Below are positions 51,760 through 61,940 of a stretch of 64,000 nucleotides of DNA, piece after piece. The notes below the pieces were generated by a model. The model had not been told where the DNA came from, did not search any database, and was given only the letters and a program-made list of their open reading frames with translations. The position numbers were made by a program, and so were the translations under genes. Position 1 is the first letter of the stretch. Each line of letters begins with the position of its first letter. The DNA is from Staphylococcus muscae (lineage in GTDB: Bacteria; Bacillota; Bacilli; Staphylococcales; Staphylococcaceae), in assembly GCF_003019275.1 (NCBI RefSeq), contig NZ_CP027848.1, forward strand, positions 558,001 through 622,000, in the 5' to 3' direction.

Positions 51760-51808
51760 GAGTGGGGGCTATGATGGATTCATCACAACCATATCCCACT
51801 CCATTTGT
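51760..51808 (-). terminator. Terminator of the ABC-F gene
   Basis: GGAGTGGG...CCCACTCC with partial inner pairing (CTATG / CATA), followed leftward by TTTTATTTTTG. Confidence 0.75.
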
Positions 51809-51817
51809 TTGATACGA

Positions 51818-53425
51818 CTATTTAGATTTCAAAATACCTTTTTCTTCTAAATAACTTTCGTATGGTACTTCTTTAGATAATCCAGTAGGGACATCTAAGT
51901 CGATGACACGATTTGCAATGGTATTAATAAATTCAAAGTCATGTGACGTAAAGATAATAGAACCTTTAAATGATTTCAGACCTTCATTGACTGAAGTAAT
52001 ACTTTCAAGGTCTAAGTGGTTTGTTGGTTCGTCTAAAAGTAGTACATTAGCACTTGATAACATCATTTTACTTAACATACAACGTACTTTTTCTCCACCT
52101 GATAATACGCTTGCTTTTTTCTTAACTTCTTCACCGCTGAAGAGCATACGACCTAAGAAACCACGTAAAAATGTTTCTGTTTGTTCATCTTCTGGTGCGT
52201 ATTGACGTAACCAATCAACAAGGTTCATATCCACACCTTCAAAATAGGCTGAGTTATCTTTAGGGAAGTAACTTTGAGATGTCGTTACACCCCATTTAAC
52301 AGTACCTTCGTCAGGTTCTAATTCGCCCGCAAGAATTTTCAACAATGTTGTTTTTGCAATCTCGCTGCTACCCATCAACACGGCTTTATCATTTGGATTC
52401 ATCGTAAATGAAACGTTATCCAGTACTTTTTCACCATCTACAGTTTTTGAAATACCTTCAACAAATAATAAGTCATTTCCAATTTCACGCTCAGGAGAGA
52501 ACTTCACAAACGGGTAACGACGTGAAGATGGTTGAATATCATCTAATTCAATTTTCTCTAATTGCTTTTTACGGCTTGTTGCTTGTTTAGACTTAGAAGC
52601 ATTAGCAGAGAAACGCGCAATAAATTCTTGTAACTCTTTAATTTTATCTTCTTTTTTCTTATTTTGTTCTTGTGCCATTTTTTGTGCAAGCTGACTTGAT
52701 TGATACCAGAAATCGTAGTTACCAACATAGATTTTAATTTTACCAAAATCTAAGTCAGCAATATGTGTACATACATTGTTTAAGAAGTGACGGTCATGGG
52801 ATACAACAATCACTGTATTATCAAAGTTGATTAAGAAATCTTCTAACCAGCTAATCGCTTGGATATCTAAACCATTGGTAGGCTCATCCAGTAATAGAAC
52901 GTCTGGAGAACCGAATAAACTTTGTGCTAATAAAACCTTCACTTTTTGATTGTTTTCTAATTCTGACATTTGTTTGTCATGTAAGCTTGTATCGATACCT
53001 AAACCAGATAATAAAGTCGCTGCATCTGATTCAGCATTCCAACCATCCATCTCTGCAAACTCTCCCTCAAGTTCCGCAGCACGAATTCCATCTTCATCAC
53101 TGAAGTCCGGCTTCATATAAATGGCATCTTTTTCTTGCATCACTTCATATAAGCGTTCATGACCTTTAATCACGACATCAAGTACACGGACATCTTCATA
53201 AGCAAAGTGGTCCTGCTTTAATACAGCAAGGCGTTCATCTTTTCCTAATGATACATGTCCTGTTTGAGAATCAAGTTCTCCTGATAAAATCTTTAAAAAT
53301 GTTGACTTACCAGCGCCATTTGCACCGATTAAGCCATAACAGTTGCCTGGTGTGAATTTAATATTAACGTCTTCAAATAATTTACGATCACCAAATCGTA
53401 AACTAACATCCGTAACTTGTAACAT
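51818..53425 (-). CDS. ABC-F family ATPase (YkpA/YbiT type)
   Basis: 535 residues, two ATPase domains, no membrane part. Domain 1: Walker A IGANGAGKST, LLLDEPTNGLD. Domain 2: Walker A-like MGSSEIAKTTLLK, in which the Gly before Lys is Ala, signature VLSGGEKVR, LLLDEPTNHLD. The domain 1 signature position reads SELENNQKVKVLL rather than LSGGQ. These deviations seem usual for this subgroup, from memory. The interdomain linker (about 240-300) is basic and helical. Likely acts on ribosomes; no resistance role is implied. Confidence 0.88.
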   Translation of the reverse strand: MLQVTDVSLRFGDRKLFEDVNIKFTPGNCYGLIGANGAGKSTFLKILSGELDSQTGHVSLGKDERLAVLKQDHFAYEDVRVLDVVIKGHERLYEVMQEKDAIYMKPDFSDEDGIRAAELEGEFAEMDGWNAESDAATLLSGLGIDTSLHDKQMSELENNQKVKVLLAQSLFGSPDVLLLDEPTNGLDIQAISWLEDFLINFDNTVIVVSHDRHFLNNVCTHIADLDFGKIKIYVGNYDFWYQSSQLAQKMAQEQNKKKEDKIKELQEFIARFSANASKSKQATSRKKQLEKIELDDIQPSSRRYPFVKFSPEREIGNDLLFVEGISKTVDGEKVLDNVSFTMNPNDKAVLMGSSEIAKTTLLKILAGELEPDEGTVKWGVTTSQSYFPKDNSAYFEGVDMNLVDWLRQYAPEDEQTETFLRGFLGRMLFSGEEVKKKASVLSGGEKVRCMLSKMMLSSANVLLLDEPTNHLDLESITSVNEGLKSFKGSIIFTSHDFEFINTIANRVIDLDVPTGLSKEVPYESYLEEKGILKSK

Positions 53426-53588
53426 GGACTGTCTCCTTTATATATATTCTTAACGCATGCATTATACCATATAACACGCACTGTTTCGATATGTTGCGGT
53501 TGAAACCGACCTGACATTCAATCCTTTGATGCTTATCAAACTGACGCATGCTATAATAGAGATAACTAACAAACAAGAGGAGAACGTT

Positions 53589-54497
53589 ATGTCTTTTAAA
53601 GAAAATGAAATCGTTGGCACAATAGAGTTTTTAGAAGTAAAAGCACTAGAAGGTTCAACATATATCCTTGAAGGTCCAAATAAAGAGATCATCAAGCTGA
53701 ATCAATCTGAAGTACAAGAATCGGATGAATTAGAAATAGGGGAATCTTATAGCTTCTTTATATATCCAAACCGCTCTGGGGATTTATTCGCCACTCAAAA
53801 CATGCCCGATATTACAGTGGGACGTTATGACTTTGTCCGTGTATTAAGTACCGATCGTGACGGTGCGCGTGTCGATGTCGGCTTACCACGTGAAGTGTTA
53901 ATCCCATGGGAAGATCTACCTAAGTTAAAGTCTTTATGGCCAGAAAAGGGCGATTGTGTACTAAGTACCCTGCGTATTGACCGTGAACGTCAAATGTTTG
54001 CACGTCTCGCTTCAGAAACGACTGTCCAACAAATGTTCACACCCGTTCATGATGATCAATTTCAAAATGAAGTGTTGACAGCACGACCGTACCGTTTGCT
54101 ACGTGTGGGGACATTTTTACTAACAGAAGAAGGTCATAAAATCTTTGTTCATGAGTCAGAACGTCAACACGAACCACGCCTCGGACAAGAGATGTCTGTA
54201 CGTATTATCGGACACAATGACAAAGGTGAATTGAACGGATCATTTTTACCGTTAGCACATGAACGCTTAGATGATGATGGTGAAACCATTTTCCAATTAC
54301 TCGTTGAATATGATGGGACGTTACCATTTTGGGATAAATCAAGTCCAGAAGCGATTAAAGAAGTATTCAATATGAGTAAAGGCGCATTTAAACGTGCGAT
54401 TGGACATTTATACAAACAACGTATTATTAATATCGAAACAGGGCAAATCTCACTAACCAAAAAAGGGTGGGCACGTGCGCAAGATCAACAAAAATAA
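53589..54497 (+). CDS. cvfB: Conserved virulence factor B, S1-like RNA-binding protein
   Basis: 302 residues from the ATG at 53589 after AGAGGAG. Three S1/OB-like domains followed by a C-terminal winged helix (FNMSKGAFKRAIGHLYKQRIINIE). DGARVDVGLPREVLIPWEDLP is a typical block. S. aureus CvfB binds RNA and affects exoprotein and agr-linked expression. It is divergent from the ABC-F gene and convergent with pepF. Confidence 0.93.
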   Translation: MSFKENEIVGTIEFLEVKALEGSTYILEGPNKEIIKLNQSEVQESDELEIGESYSFFIYPNRSGDLFATQNMPDITVGRYDFVRVLSTDRDGARVDVGLPREVLIPWEDLPKLKSLWPEKGDCVLSTLRIDRERQMFARLASETTVQQMFTPVHDDQFQNEVLTARPYRLLRVGTFLLTEEGHKIFVHESERQHEPRLGQEMSVRIIGHNDKGELNGSFLPLAHERLDDDGETIFQLLVEYDGTLPFWDKSSPEAIKEVFNMSKGAFKRAIGHLYKQRIINIETGQISLTKKGWARAQDQQK

Positions 54498-54498
54498 T

Positions 54499-54540
54499 AA
54501 AAAGGACGAACGGCATGTAATTTGACCGTTCGTCCTTTTT
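54499..54540. terminator. Shared cvfB/pepF bidirectional terminator
   Basis: AAAAAGGACGAACGG / CCGTTCGTCCTTTTT, 15-bp perfect stem between the convergent genes, with A/T tracts on both sides. Confidence 0.92.
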
Positions 54541-54541
54541 A

Positions 54542-56347
54542 TTATGCGTTCAATTCATCAGTTAATGTTTCAAGTTGATCTACAAGTGAACCGATATATG
54601 CAATCGTTTCTTTTAACGGTTGATCCGTTGTAATATCAATACCTGCGATACGTGCCAATTCAACCGGTGATACACTGTCTCCAGCACTTAAGGCTTTAAG
54701 CCAGTCTTGTACGGCAGGTTGTCCTTCTTTTTGAATACGTTGTGACATTATTGTACCAATTGTTAAACCTGCTGAGTAAGTATATGGATAAAGCCCCATA
54801 TAATAGTGAGGTTGTCGCATCCAAGTTAACTCTGCACCTTCTGTTAATACAACATCTTCACCCCAGAAATCTCGGATGACCTGGCGTTTAATATCATTTA
54901 GCAGTGGGGCAGTTAATGATTCGCCTTTATCCACTTTAAGATACACTTCACGTTGATATGCAGCTTCAAGTAAGTGCGTCACCATATTATGATAGTATGT
55001 ACGTGCGATAATAGAGCCAATCGCCCAACGTTGAAACGCTTTTTCTTCACTACTTTCAAGAAGGTAGTTCAGCATTAACATTTCATTCATTGTCGATGGT
55101 GCCTCAACAAAGTACATAGAAGCATCTGCTTGCAAGTAGTTTTGATGACTGTTTGCTAAGTTAAAGTGTCCTGCATGGCCTAATTCATGGGCTAATACAA
55201 AGACTTCAGTCATTTTGCCCGTCCATGAAATAAATATGTAGCTGTGTGATGCGTAAGGTGAGGCACAATACGCACCCGTTTCTTTCCCTTTATTTTGAAC
55301 AAAATCAATCCAACGATCATCGTAAGCTTTTTCAAGCATTTTTTGATAATCTGAACCTAATACACCAAGTGCACCATAAATGTATTTTTTAGATTCTTCA
55401 ATTGTAATATCTGGTTCGTAATTGTTATCAATCGATATCTTCAAATCTTCAAAACGCATTTCGTCCAATTGGTTTGTACGTTGGATGACTTTTGCATAGC
55501 GACGCATGATAGGGGCCAAGTCTGACATAATTGTATCAATTTGGCGATCATACATCTCTCTAGTCACGTCTTGTTCAGACAATAAGAAATCAATCACAGA
55601 TTCATAACCACGCATATCAGCTTCTAACTTTTCGCCCTGAACATGTGCATTATAAGCAGCAGCTGTTGTATTTTCATATTTCTTTAATGTATCACTAAAA
55701 TGTCTAAAGCTTGCACGACGAATGTCTGTATCAGCATGATCTTCATACACACCTTCAAAAGTGGTATAGTCCATTGCATATTTCTTACCATTCACTTCAA
55801 ATTGGCCAAAATCAATATCCAACATTTTTGTGATGCCATAGATATCACTCGGTGCTTCTAAGACAGGAGACAAACGTGCAAGTGTTTCTTCAGCTTGCGG
55901 ATGTAATTGATATGGTTTTAAACGTTTTAACTTTGTTAGAAAATGGCTGTATGTCGTCTGTTCAATGGCTTGATCTAACCGTGCATCATCCAACGATAAT
56001 AATTCAGATGTTAAGAAAGTTAAACTACCATTAATTTTACCGTATAAAGTTTGGAATAAAGCTGCAAGTCGTTGACGTTGAGCATCTGTGGCATCTACAC
56101 TTGCCTGCATTTCAGCAAAGTTGTTTGCACGATCAATATCAATCGCTAAAGTACAATAGGCATCTAAAGCTTGTTGGATTGATTTGGTATCTTTTAACGT
56201 ACCTGAATATTGTTCTTTAAACGCTTGTGCACGTTCAGGCAAGGCTTTTACAAAAGTCTCATAGGCCTGGTTATCAGTAAATAAATCCGTTAAATCCCAA
56301 GTTTCTTCTTGCGGTACAGCTGATCTTTCAACTAAAAGTTCCTCCAT
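54542..56347 (-). CDS. pepF: Oligoendopeptidase F
   Basis: 601 residues, M3 metallopeptidase. Zinc site in VLAHELGHAGHF (HExxH, about 388), SYIFISWTGKMTEVF before it and a C-terminal MRQPHYYMGLYPYTYSAGL. Cytoplasmic enzyme that cuts small peptides. AAGGGGG precedes the ATG at the right distance. Ends within the shared terminator with cvfB. Confidence 0.95.
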   Translation of the reverse strand: MEELLVERSAVPQEETWDLTDLFTDNQAYETFVKALPERAQAFKEQYSGTLKDTKSIQQALDAYCTLAIDIDRANNFAEMQASVDATDAQRQRLAALFQTLYGKINGSLTFLTSELLSLDDARLDQAIEQTTYSHFLTKLKRLKPYQLHPQAEETLARLSPVLEAPSDIYGITKMLDIDFGQFEVNGKKYAMDYTTFEGVYEDHADTDIRRASFRHFSDTLKKYENTTAAAYNAHVQGEKLEADMRGYESVIDFLLSEQDVTREMYDRQIDTIMSDLAPIMRRYAKVIQRTNQLDEMRFEDLKISIDNNYEPDITIEESKKYIYGALGVLGSDYQKMLEKAYDDRWIDFVQNKGKETGAYCASPYASHSYIFISWTGKMTEVFVLAHELGHAGHFNLANSHQNYLQADASMYFVEAPSTMNEMLMLNYLLESSEEKAFQRWAIGSIIARTYYHNMVTHLLEAAYQREVYLKVDKGESLTAPLLNDIKRQVIRDFWGEDVVLTEGAELTWMRQPHYYMGLYPYTYSAGLTIGTIMSQRIQKEGQPAVQDWLKALSAGDSVSPVELARIAGIDITTDQPLKETIAYIGSLVDQLETLTDELNA

Positions 56348-56475
56348 CTAAAAACCCCCTTAATTTTCACTGTTTATATCATATCATATATAGTATTGTA
56401 ATTATTTAATGTCTGTTTGATAAATTTCTAGTATAATGAATTGATAACTAAATGGATTAAGGAGCGTTATAAGAA

Positions 56476-56802
56476 ATGAGTATTTTAGAAATGCCCAATT
56501 ATTTGTGGATGACACTTGTTGCAATGATTGTCATCACACTGTTTTGTACACTTGTACTAAATAAGTGGTTTGTCAGCGCCATTATCATGTTTGTCGCATT
56601 AGGTGTCTTATCATTTATTTTACCGAATTTTTACCCAATCACATATGAACCATTATTAGGTTATGCTGCATTTGTTGGAATCTTAAGCTTAATAATTAGT
56701 TTAATTATATGGTATTTAACACGTGATATGCGCAAACGCCGTCAACAAAAGAAATATGAAAAAGAACTAGCACGTTTTGAAAAACAGCATGAACCTAAAT
56801 AG
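56476..56802 (+). CDS. Small membrane protein with basic tail
   Basis: 108 residues: three hydrophobic helices (LWMTLVAMIVITLFCTLVL, FVSAIIMFVALGVLSFILP, LLGYAAFVGILSLIISLIIWYL) then a highly charged tail DMRKRRQQKKYEKELARFEKQ. Divergent from pepF. TAAGGAG precedes the ATG by about 10 bases. I do not recognise the family. Confidence 0.78.
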   Translation: MSILEMPNYLWMTLVAMIVITLFCTLVLNKWFVSAIIMFVALGVLSFILPNFYPITYEPLLGYAAFVGILSLIISLIIWYLTRDMRKRRQQKKYEKELARFEKQHEPK

Positions 56803-56810
56803 ATTGAATC

Positions 56811-56853
56811 AACACATATTAGTATGGAGATACCATATTGATATGTGTTTTTA
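56811..56853 (+). terminator. Terminator after the 108-residue membrane protein gene
   Basis: AACACATAT / ATATGTGTT with inner TATGG / CCATA, followed by TTTAT. Confidence 0.75.
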
Positions 56854-57802
<949 letters not shown>

Positions 57803-57806
<4 letters not shown>

Positions 57807-57853
57807 CCGATTATTATAATCTAAAGGCCTCTAGCCATGATTATAATAATCGG
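57803..57853 (-). terminator. femAB terminator
   Basis: A perfect 14-bp stem CCGATTATTATAAT / ATTATAATAATCGG (57807-57853) with inner GGC / GCC, followed leftward by CTTTTTGC. Confidence 0.85.
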
Positions 57854-57867
57854 TTCATTTTTTAGTA

Positions 57868-59127
57868 TTATTTTTTAATTTTTGCTCTCAGCTTGTTCAT
57901 CAGTTCGAATAGCATGTATTTAGGTTTGTTAATTGGCTTGTAGAAGTCACCGATTAACTCTTCAATTTGCACATTGAAACCACGTTTGAAACGATAAACA
58001 CCATAATCTTCACCATTCTCTGTGAAGTCACCAGATAAACCATAAAAATTATAACGTTCATAGCCATGTTCTAAGCAGTAGTTAATCATATGCCAGTGCA
58101 TCGCATATGGACCCATAAATTGGTTGTATTTCTCACTTGATCCACCAGAGAAATAGTTGATTTCATAAGCATTTGCGAAAAAGAGACCTGATGCAAGGTT
58201 AAGCACCGTACCGTCTGTTTTTCTCAATTCGCTCGCTTTTAACATTTCTTGTTGATCGTGCGCAATTTGTTTGTCAAGTTCTGCAATTTTCTTCAATTGC
58301 TTATCACTTTTTTGCTCTCTTGCCATCATCTGGTCACGTCTTGTTTCTTTATCATTGAGTCCTTCTTGTAACGACGTAATATATTCATCTAAGTCAATAT
58401 ACGCCATCGGTACAATGGCTTTGTCACCATAATAATGGAAAAAGTTTTTCATATATTCATCCGTCTTCGAAACAAATCCCGCACGTGCTTCTGTTTCACG
58501 ATATAATTCTAAAAATTGATCATAGTCATCCGCTGTTAAGTAGCGTATTTTCACACCAAAATTGATTGCCTTATTAACATTACGTTTACGTTGGCTATCA
58601 AAATTCTTTTTAATTGTTGCTGGTGTTTGTTCTTTTAAGTCCAAAACACCCATCCATCTAACTTGACTTGATGTGTCATATTTCGTTGTAAATCCATGAT
58701 GTTTATAACCGTGAGATTTAAGCAGTTGTATCAATCGCTCTCCTGCTTCTGAAGACCCTAATTTATTAATATCTTTGTCATAAACTTGGTACATCCAGTA
58801 TGGATCTAACTTCACATATAAACATTTATTTTTTGCTAAATATTCATCTAATGATTTCAAATAAAAATCTACAAGACCTAAATCACTATAATCCATGACT
58901 GGACCTCTATTTGAGTAATATACATAACTTCCCATTGTTAGTATTTTCGAAAATAAACTTGCTGCAATCACTTGATTATTTTCATCTTTAACACCTAATA
59001 AAACAACTTTAAAGTCATCTGCCTCACGCACATCAATATTTTCCTTCACCTGAAAATAATGACTTTCTAAAGTCGGGTCTTGAACAAATTGATCAAATTC
59101 CTCAACTGTTAGTTCTGTGAATTTCAT
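57868..59127 (-). CDS. femB: Glycyltransferase FemB
   Basis: 419 residues. Adds glycines 4 and 5 to the pentaglycine bridge using Gly-tRNA. N-terminal [29 protein letters not shown], the helical-arm coiled coil (about 240-305) and C-terminal [18 protein letters not shown] and [20 protein letters not shown] match FemB. It lies 18 bases after femA, and together they form the femAB operon. Confidence 0.97.
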   Translation of the reverse strand: MKFTELTVEEFDQFVQDPTLESHYFQVKENIDVREADDFKVVLLGVKDENNQVIAASLFSKILTMGSYVYYSNRGPVMDYSDLGLVDFYLKSLDEYLAKNKCLYVKLDPYWMYQVYDKDINKLGSSEAGERLIQLLKSHGYKHHGFTTKYDTSSQVRWMGVLDLKEQTPATIKKNFDSQRKRNVNKAINFGVKIRYLTADDYDQFLELYRETEARAGFVSKTDEYMKNFFHYYGDKAIVPMAYIDLDEYITSLQEGLNDKETRRDQMMAREQKSDKQLKKIAELDKQIAHDQQEMLKASELRKTDGTVLNLASGLFFANAYEINYFSGGSSEKYNQFMGPYAMHWHMINYCLEHGYERYNFYGLSGDFTENGEDYGVYRFKRGFNVQIEELIGDFYKPINKPKYMLFELMNKLRAKIKK

Positions 59128-59145
59128 ACGATAGTTCCCTTCTCT

Positions 59146-60408
59146 CTACGATAACTTCTTTTGGACTTTTTTCAACGTTGTATATAGCGCATAAGCTGGT
59201 TTATTGATTGGTTTTACAAAGTCACCAACATACTCTATGACATCCGCATTAAATCCTTTTTTAAACTTTATCACACCTGCATCTTCTGCATTTTCTGTAA
59301 AATCACCACTAATGCCATAAAAGTTATATCGGTCAATTTGATGATCAATTGCATAATTAATCATTTCCCATTGAATTGCATAACTACCAGCAAAATGACG
59401 GAATTCATTCGCAGTTCCACCTGCATAGTAAACCACTTCAAACGGATTGATAATAAAGAAGCCGGCAGAAATCGGCAATTCATTGCCATGCTTTTGTTGT
59501 AAATCGCGCGCTTCCGTAACTTTAGTCTGGTTTGCTTCCAATTGCTTTTCTAGATTTTGTTTTTTATTCACTGCTTTTTGATTTTCTGGTCGTTTCGCAA
59601 TATCTTTTTCAGCTTTATTAATCTCTTTTTGCAATTGTTTCTCTTCAACTTCTAGTTCAGCAATGTATTCTTCAAAATTAATATAAGCGAGTGGTACTAA
59701 CACACGATCTTTGTAATGCTTCATGCGATGATAGTAAAATGCATCTTCACGATCCACAAAATCTTTTGTTTCAGATGTTTGCTCCATGAATGATCTAAAA
59801 ATTGGTAACTCATCTTCATTCAAAAATCTAACTTTCACACCATTTTTTTGAACTTTTTTTGTATTTCTCTTTCGTAAACTGTCCATGTTATTCAAGACAT
59901 CTTTAGCCGTTTTATCTTTTAAATCCAAAATAGAATGGAAACGAATTTGACGTGTAGTGCTAAACCCTGTCGTGAACCCTTCATGTTCATAACCGAGTGA
60001 TGCAAACTTTTCGAAGACCCAATTTCTTTGATAGTCTTCAAGTATATTACCGTCGTGATCTCTTTTATACATTGGTAAATATGGGTCGATGCGTAAATAT
60101 AATGCTTTATGTGTTTTAACATACTTTGACAATTCGTTAAAAAAGAAATGAACTAATTCTTGATTTCCAAAGTCGATAACAGGTCCTCTATTTGTATAGA
60201 AATACTTGAAAACTTTCATGACAGGTACTGCAGTTAATAAACAAGCTGCTAACACTTGGTTATCCTTATCTTTTACTCCAACAAGATGTGTCTCAACACC
60301 TTCTGAAACTTTTAATTCGTAGTTACCAGCCATTTGCGTGAAGTGACTATAAGGCATTTCATTCGCAAATTGTTCAAATTCTGCTGTTGTTAAATTTGTA
60401 AACTTCAT
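59146..60408 (-). CDS. femA: Glycyltransferase FemA
   Basis: 420 residues. Adds glycines 2 and 3 of the staphylococcal interpeptide bridge. MPYSHFTQMAGNYELK, KYFYTNRGPVIDFGNQELVHFF, an antiparallel coiled-coil arm (about 245-310) and YNFYGISGDFTENAEDAGV identify FemA rather than FemB or FemX. TTAGGAG precedes the ATG. The presence of femA/femB itself marks the genus Staphylococcus. Confidence 0.97.
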   Translation of the reverse strand: MKFTNLTTAEFEQFANEMPYSHFTQMAGNYELKVSEGVETHLVGVKDKDNQVLAACLLTAVPVMKVFKYFYTNRGPVIDFGNQELVHFFFNELSKYVKTHKALYLRIDPYLPMYKRDHDGNILEDYQRNWVFEKFASLGYEHEGFTTGFSTTRQIRFHSILDLKDKTAKDVLNNMDSLRKRNTKKVQKNGVKVRFLNEDELPIFRSFMEQTSETKDFVDREDAFYYHRMKHYKDRVLVPLAYINFEEYIAELEVEEKQLQKEINKAEKDIAKRPENQKAVNKKQNLEKQLEANQTKVTEARDLQQKHGNELPISAGFFIINPFEVVYYAGGTANEFRHFAGSYAIQWEMINYAIDHQIDRYNFYGISGDFTENAEDAGVIKFKKGFNADVIEYVGDFVKPINKPAYALYTTLKKVQKKLS

Positions 60409-60823
60409 ATAAAAACTCCTAATTTCTCTATATTATTCCGTTAAATAACTTCCGCTTATTTTATTTTGTTGTTTTAACATGCATCGAATCTCCCTAATAA
60501 TTCGACTCGCATTCATTTACGTGACATGGAAAGACAAAGTTTGACAATGTGCATCATTGATGTGCTCTTTCTCTTCAAAATAGAAAAACAATACCTTTCA
60601 TCTTTATCATACCATTTTTCTTTAAATAAGTTGTTTATTTTCTAAGACGAAACCATGGTATATTTTAACGTATCATAGATAATTTAGCCATTCTCATGGT
60701 CAAAAATTATTTTTTAATAGCCTCACATTCTTTTTTTCTTATTTTCTATAAAGAGTCGTTGCATGATAGCACTTTAAAATGTTAAAATGTCTGAAAATTA
60801 ACTTTATTTTATGAGGTGACTTC
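60409..60823. other. Divergent femA/tyrA intergenic region
   Basis: 415 bases without a gene. Includes TCGAAT / ATTCGA (about 60485-60510) in the femAB leader and the tyrA promoter-like pair at 60759-60788. No trp genes are present here. Confidence 0.6.
60759..60788 (+). promoter_or_regulatory. Possible tyrA promoter
   Basis: TTGCAT (60759-60764), an 18-base spacer and TAAAAT (60783-60788), about 35 bases before the ATG. Confidence 0.45.
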
Positions 60824-61915
60824 ATGACAGATGTCTTTTTTATAGGTCTCGGCCTGATTGGAGGTAGCTTAGCGAGTAATATAAAAGCTGCACATCCTGA
60901 CATGGTCGTGTCTGCATACGATGCTGACCCAAAACAACTAGAACGCGCATTATCTATCGGAATTATCGATAAACCGATTGCTTCTTTTGAAGAAGGTGCA
61001 GAGCAAGCAGATATTATGGTTTTTGCAACACCCGTTCAAACAACGGTAAAATATTTAACACTACTACCTAACATTCAAACAAAGGCTGGTCTTATTGTGA
61101 CAGACACAGGCAGTACAAAGTCGACGATTCAAGCGCATGAACGACGATTGTTACAGCACGATATCCATTTGATTGGCGGTCACCCTATGGCAGGCAGTCA
61201 TAAAACAGGTGTCTTGAATGCGAAAAAACATCTGTTTGAAAATGCTTATTATGTACTCGTCCATGATTTACAAGAAAACGATGTAGCCCATCAACGCATG
61301 ATACAATTATTAGAGTCGACGCATGCAAAGTTAATCAAGATGACTGCTGAAGAACACGATTATGTCACGGGTGTTGTGAGTCATACGCCACACTTAATCG
61401 CTTCTAGTCTTGTTTCTTTAAATGCACATTACGCTTCACACTCCCCGCTCATTCAAGAACTGGCTGCGGGTGGTTTCCGAGATATTACACGTATCGCAAG
61501 CAGTAGTCCCGAGATGTGGCGAGATATTTCTTTGGAAAACAAATCACACATTTTGACGATTATGAAGCAGTTTCAATCTCAAATAGATGATGTCATCCAT
61601 ATTTTGGAAGATGAAGACGCCTCAAAGCTGTATCAGTTTTTTGCTGAAAGTAAGACTTATCGAGACGCACTGCCCATTCAAAGTAAAGGTGCACTTAGGA
61701 GTACTTATGACCTTTATGTCGATATTCCAGATAAAGCAGGTACAATTTCAAAAATCACACACTTATTGAGTTCACATAATATTTCTATTAGCAACTTAAG
61801 AATTTTAGAATTACGTGAAGATATATATGGTGCTTTACGCATTAGCTTTAAAAGCTCTGACGATCGTGAGCAAGGTCGTGTGGTGCTTAATGACTATGAA
61901 ACCTACATCGAGTAG
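60824..61915 (+). CDS. tyrA: Prephenate dehydrogenase
   Basis: 363 residues. Oxidises prephenate towards tyrosine. Rossmann loop FIGLGLIGGSLASNI at the N terminus, TDTGSTKSTI, GGHPMAGSHKTG, VVSHTPHLIAS, and a C-terminal ACT domain (about 295-363: VDIPDKAGTISKITHLLSS) for feedback by tyrosine. ATGAGGTGA precedes the ATG. It is divergent from femAB. Confidence 0.95.
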   Translation: MTDVFFIGLGLIGGSLASNIKAAHPDMVVSAYDADPKQLERALSIGIIDKPIASFEEGAEQADIMVFATPVQTTVKYLTLLPNIQTKAGLIVTDTGSTKSTIQAHERRLLQHDIHLIGGHPMAGSHKTGVLNAKKHLFENAYYVLVHDLQENDVAHQRMIQLLESTHAKLIKMTAEEHDYVTGVVSHTPHLIASSLVSLNAHYASHSPLIQELAAGGFRDITRIASSSPEMWRDISLENKSHILTIMKQFQSQIDDVIHILEDEDASKLYQFFAESKTYRDALPIQSKGALRSTYDLYVDIPDKAGTISKITHLLSSHNISISNLRILELREDIYGALRISFKSSDDREQGRVVLNDYETYIE

Positions 61916-61940
61916 CACATACAATAATCTGAATATATTG

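Noticed and set aside
51818..53425. ABC-F antibiotic-resistance (Vga/Msr/Lsa) gene
   Set aside because: The protein matches the housekeeping YkpA/YbiT type in linker and motifs and lies in core-genome context.
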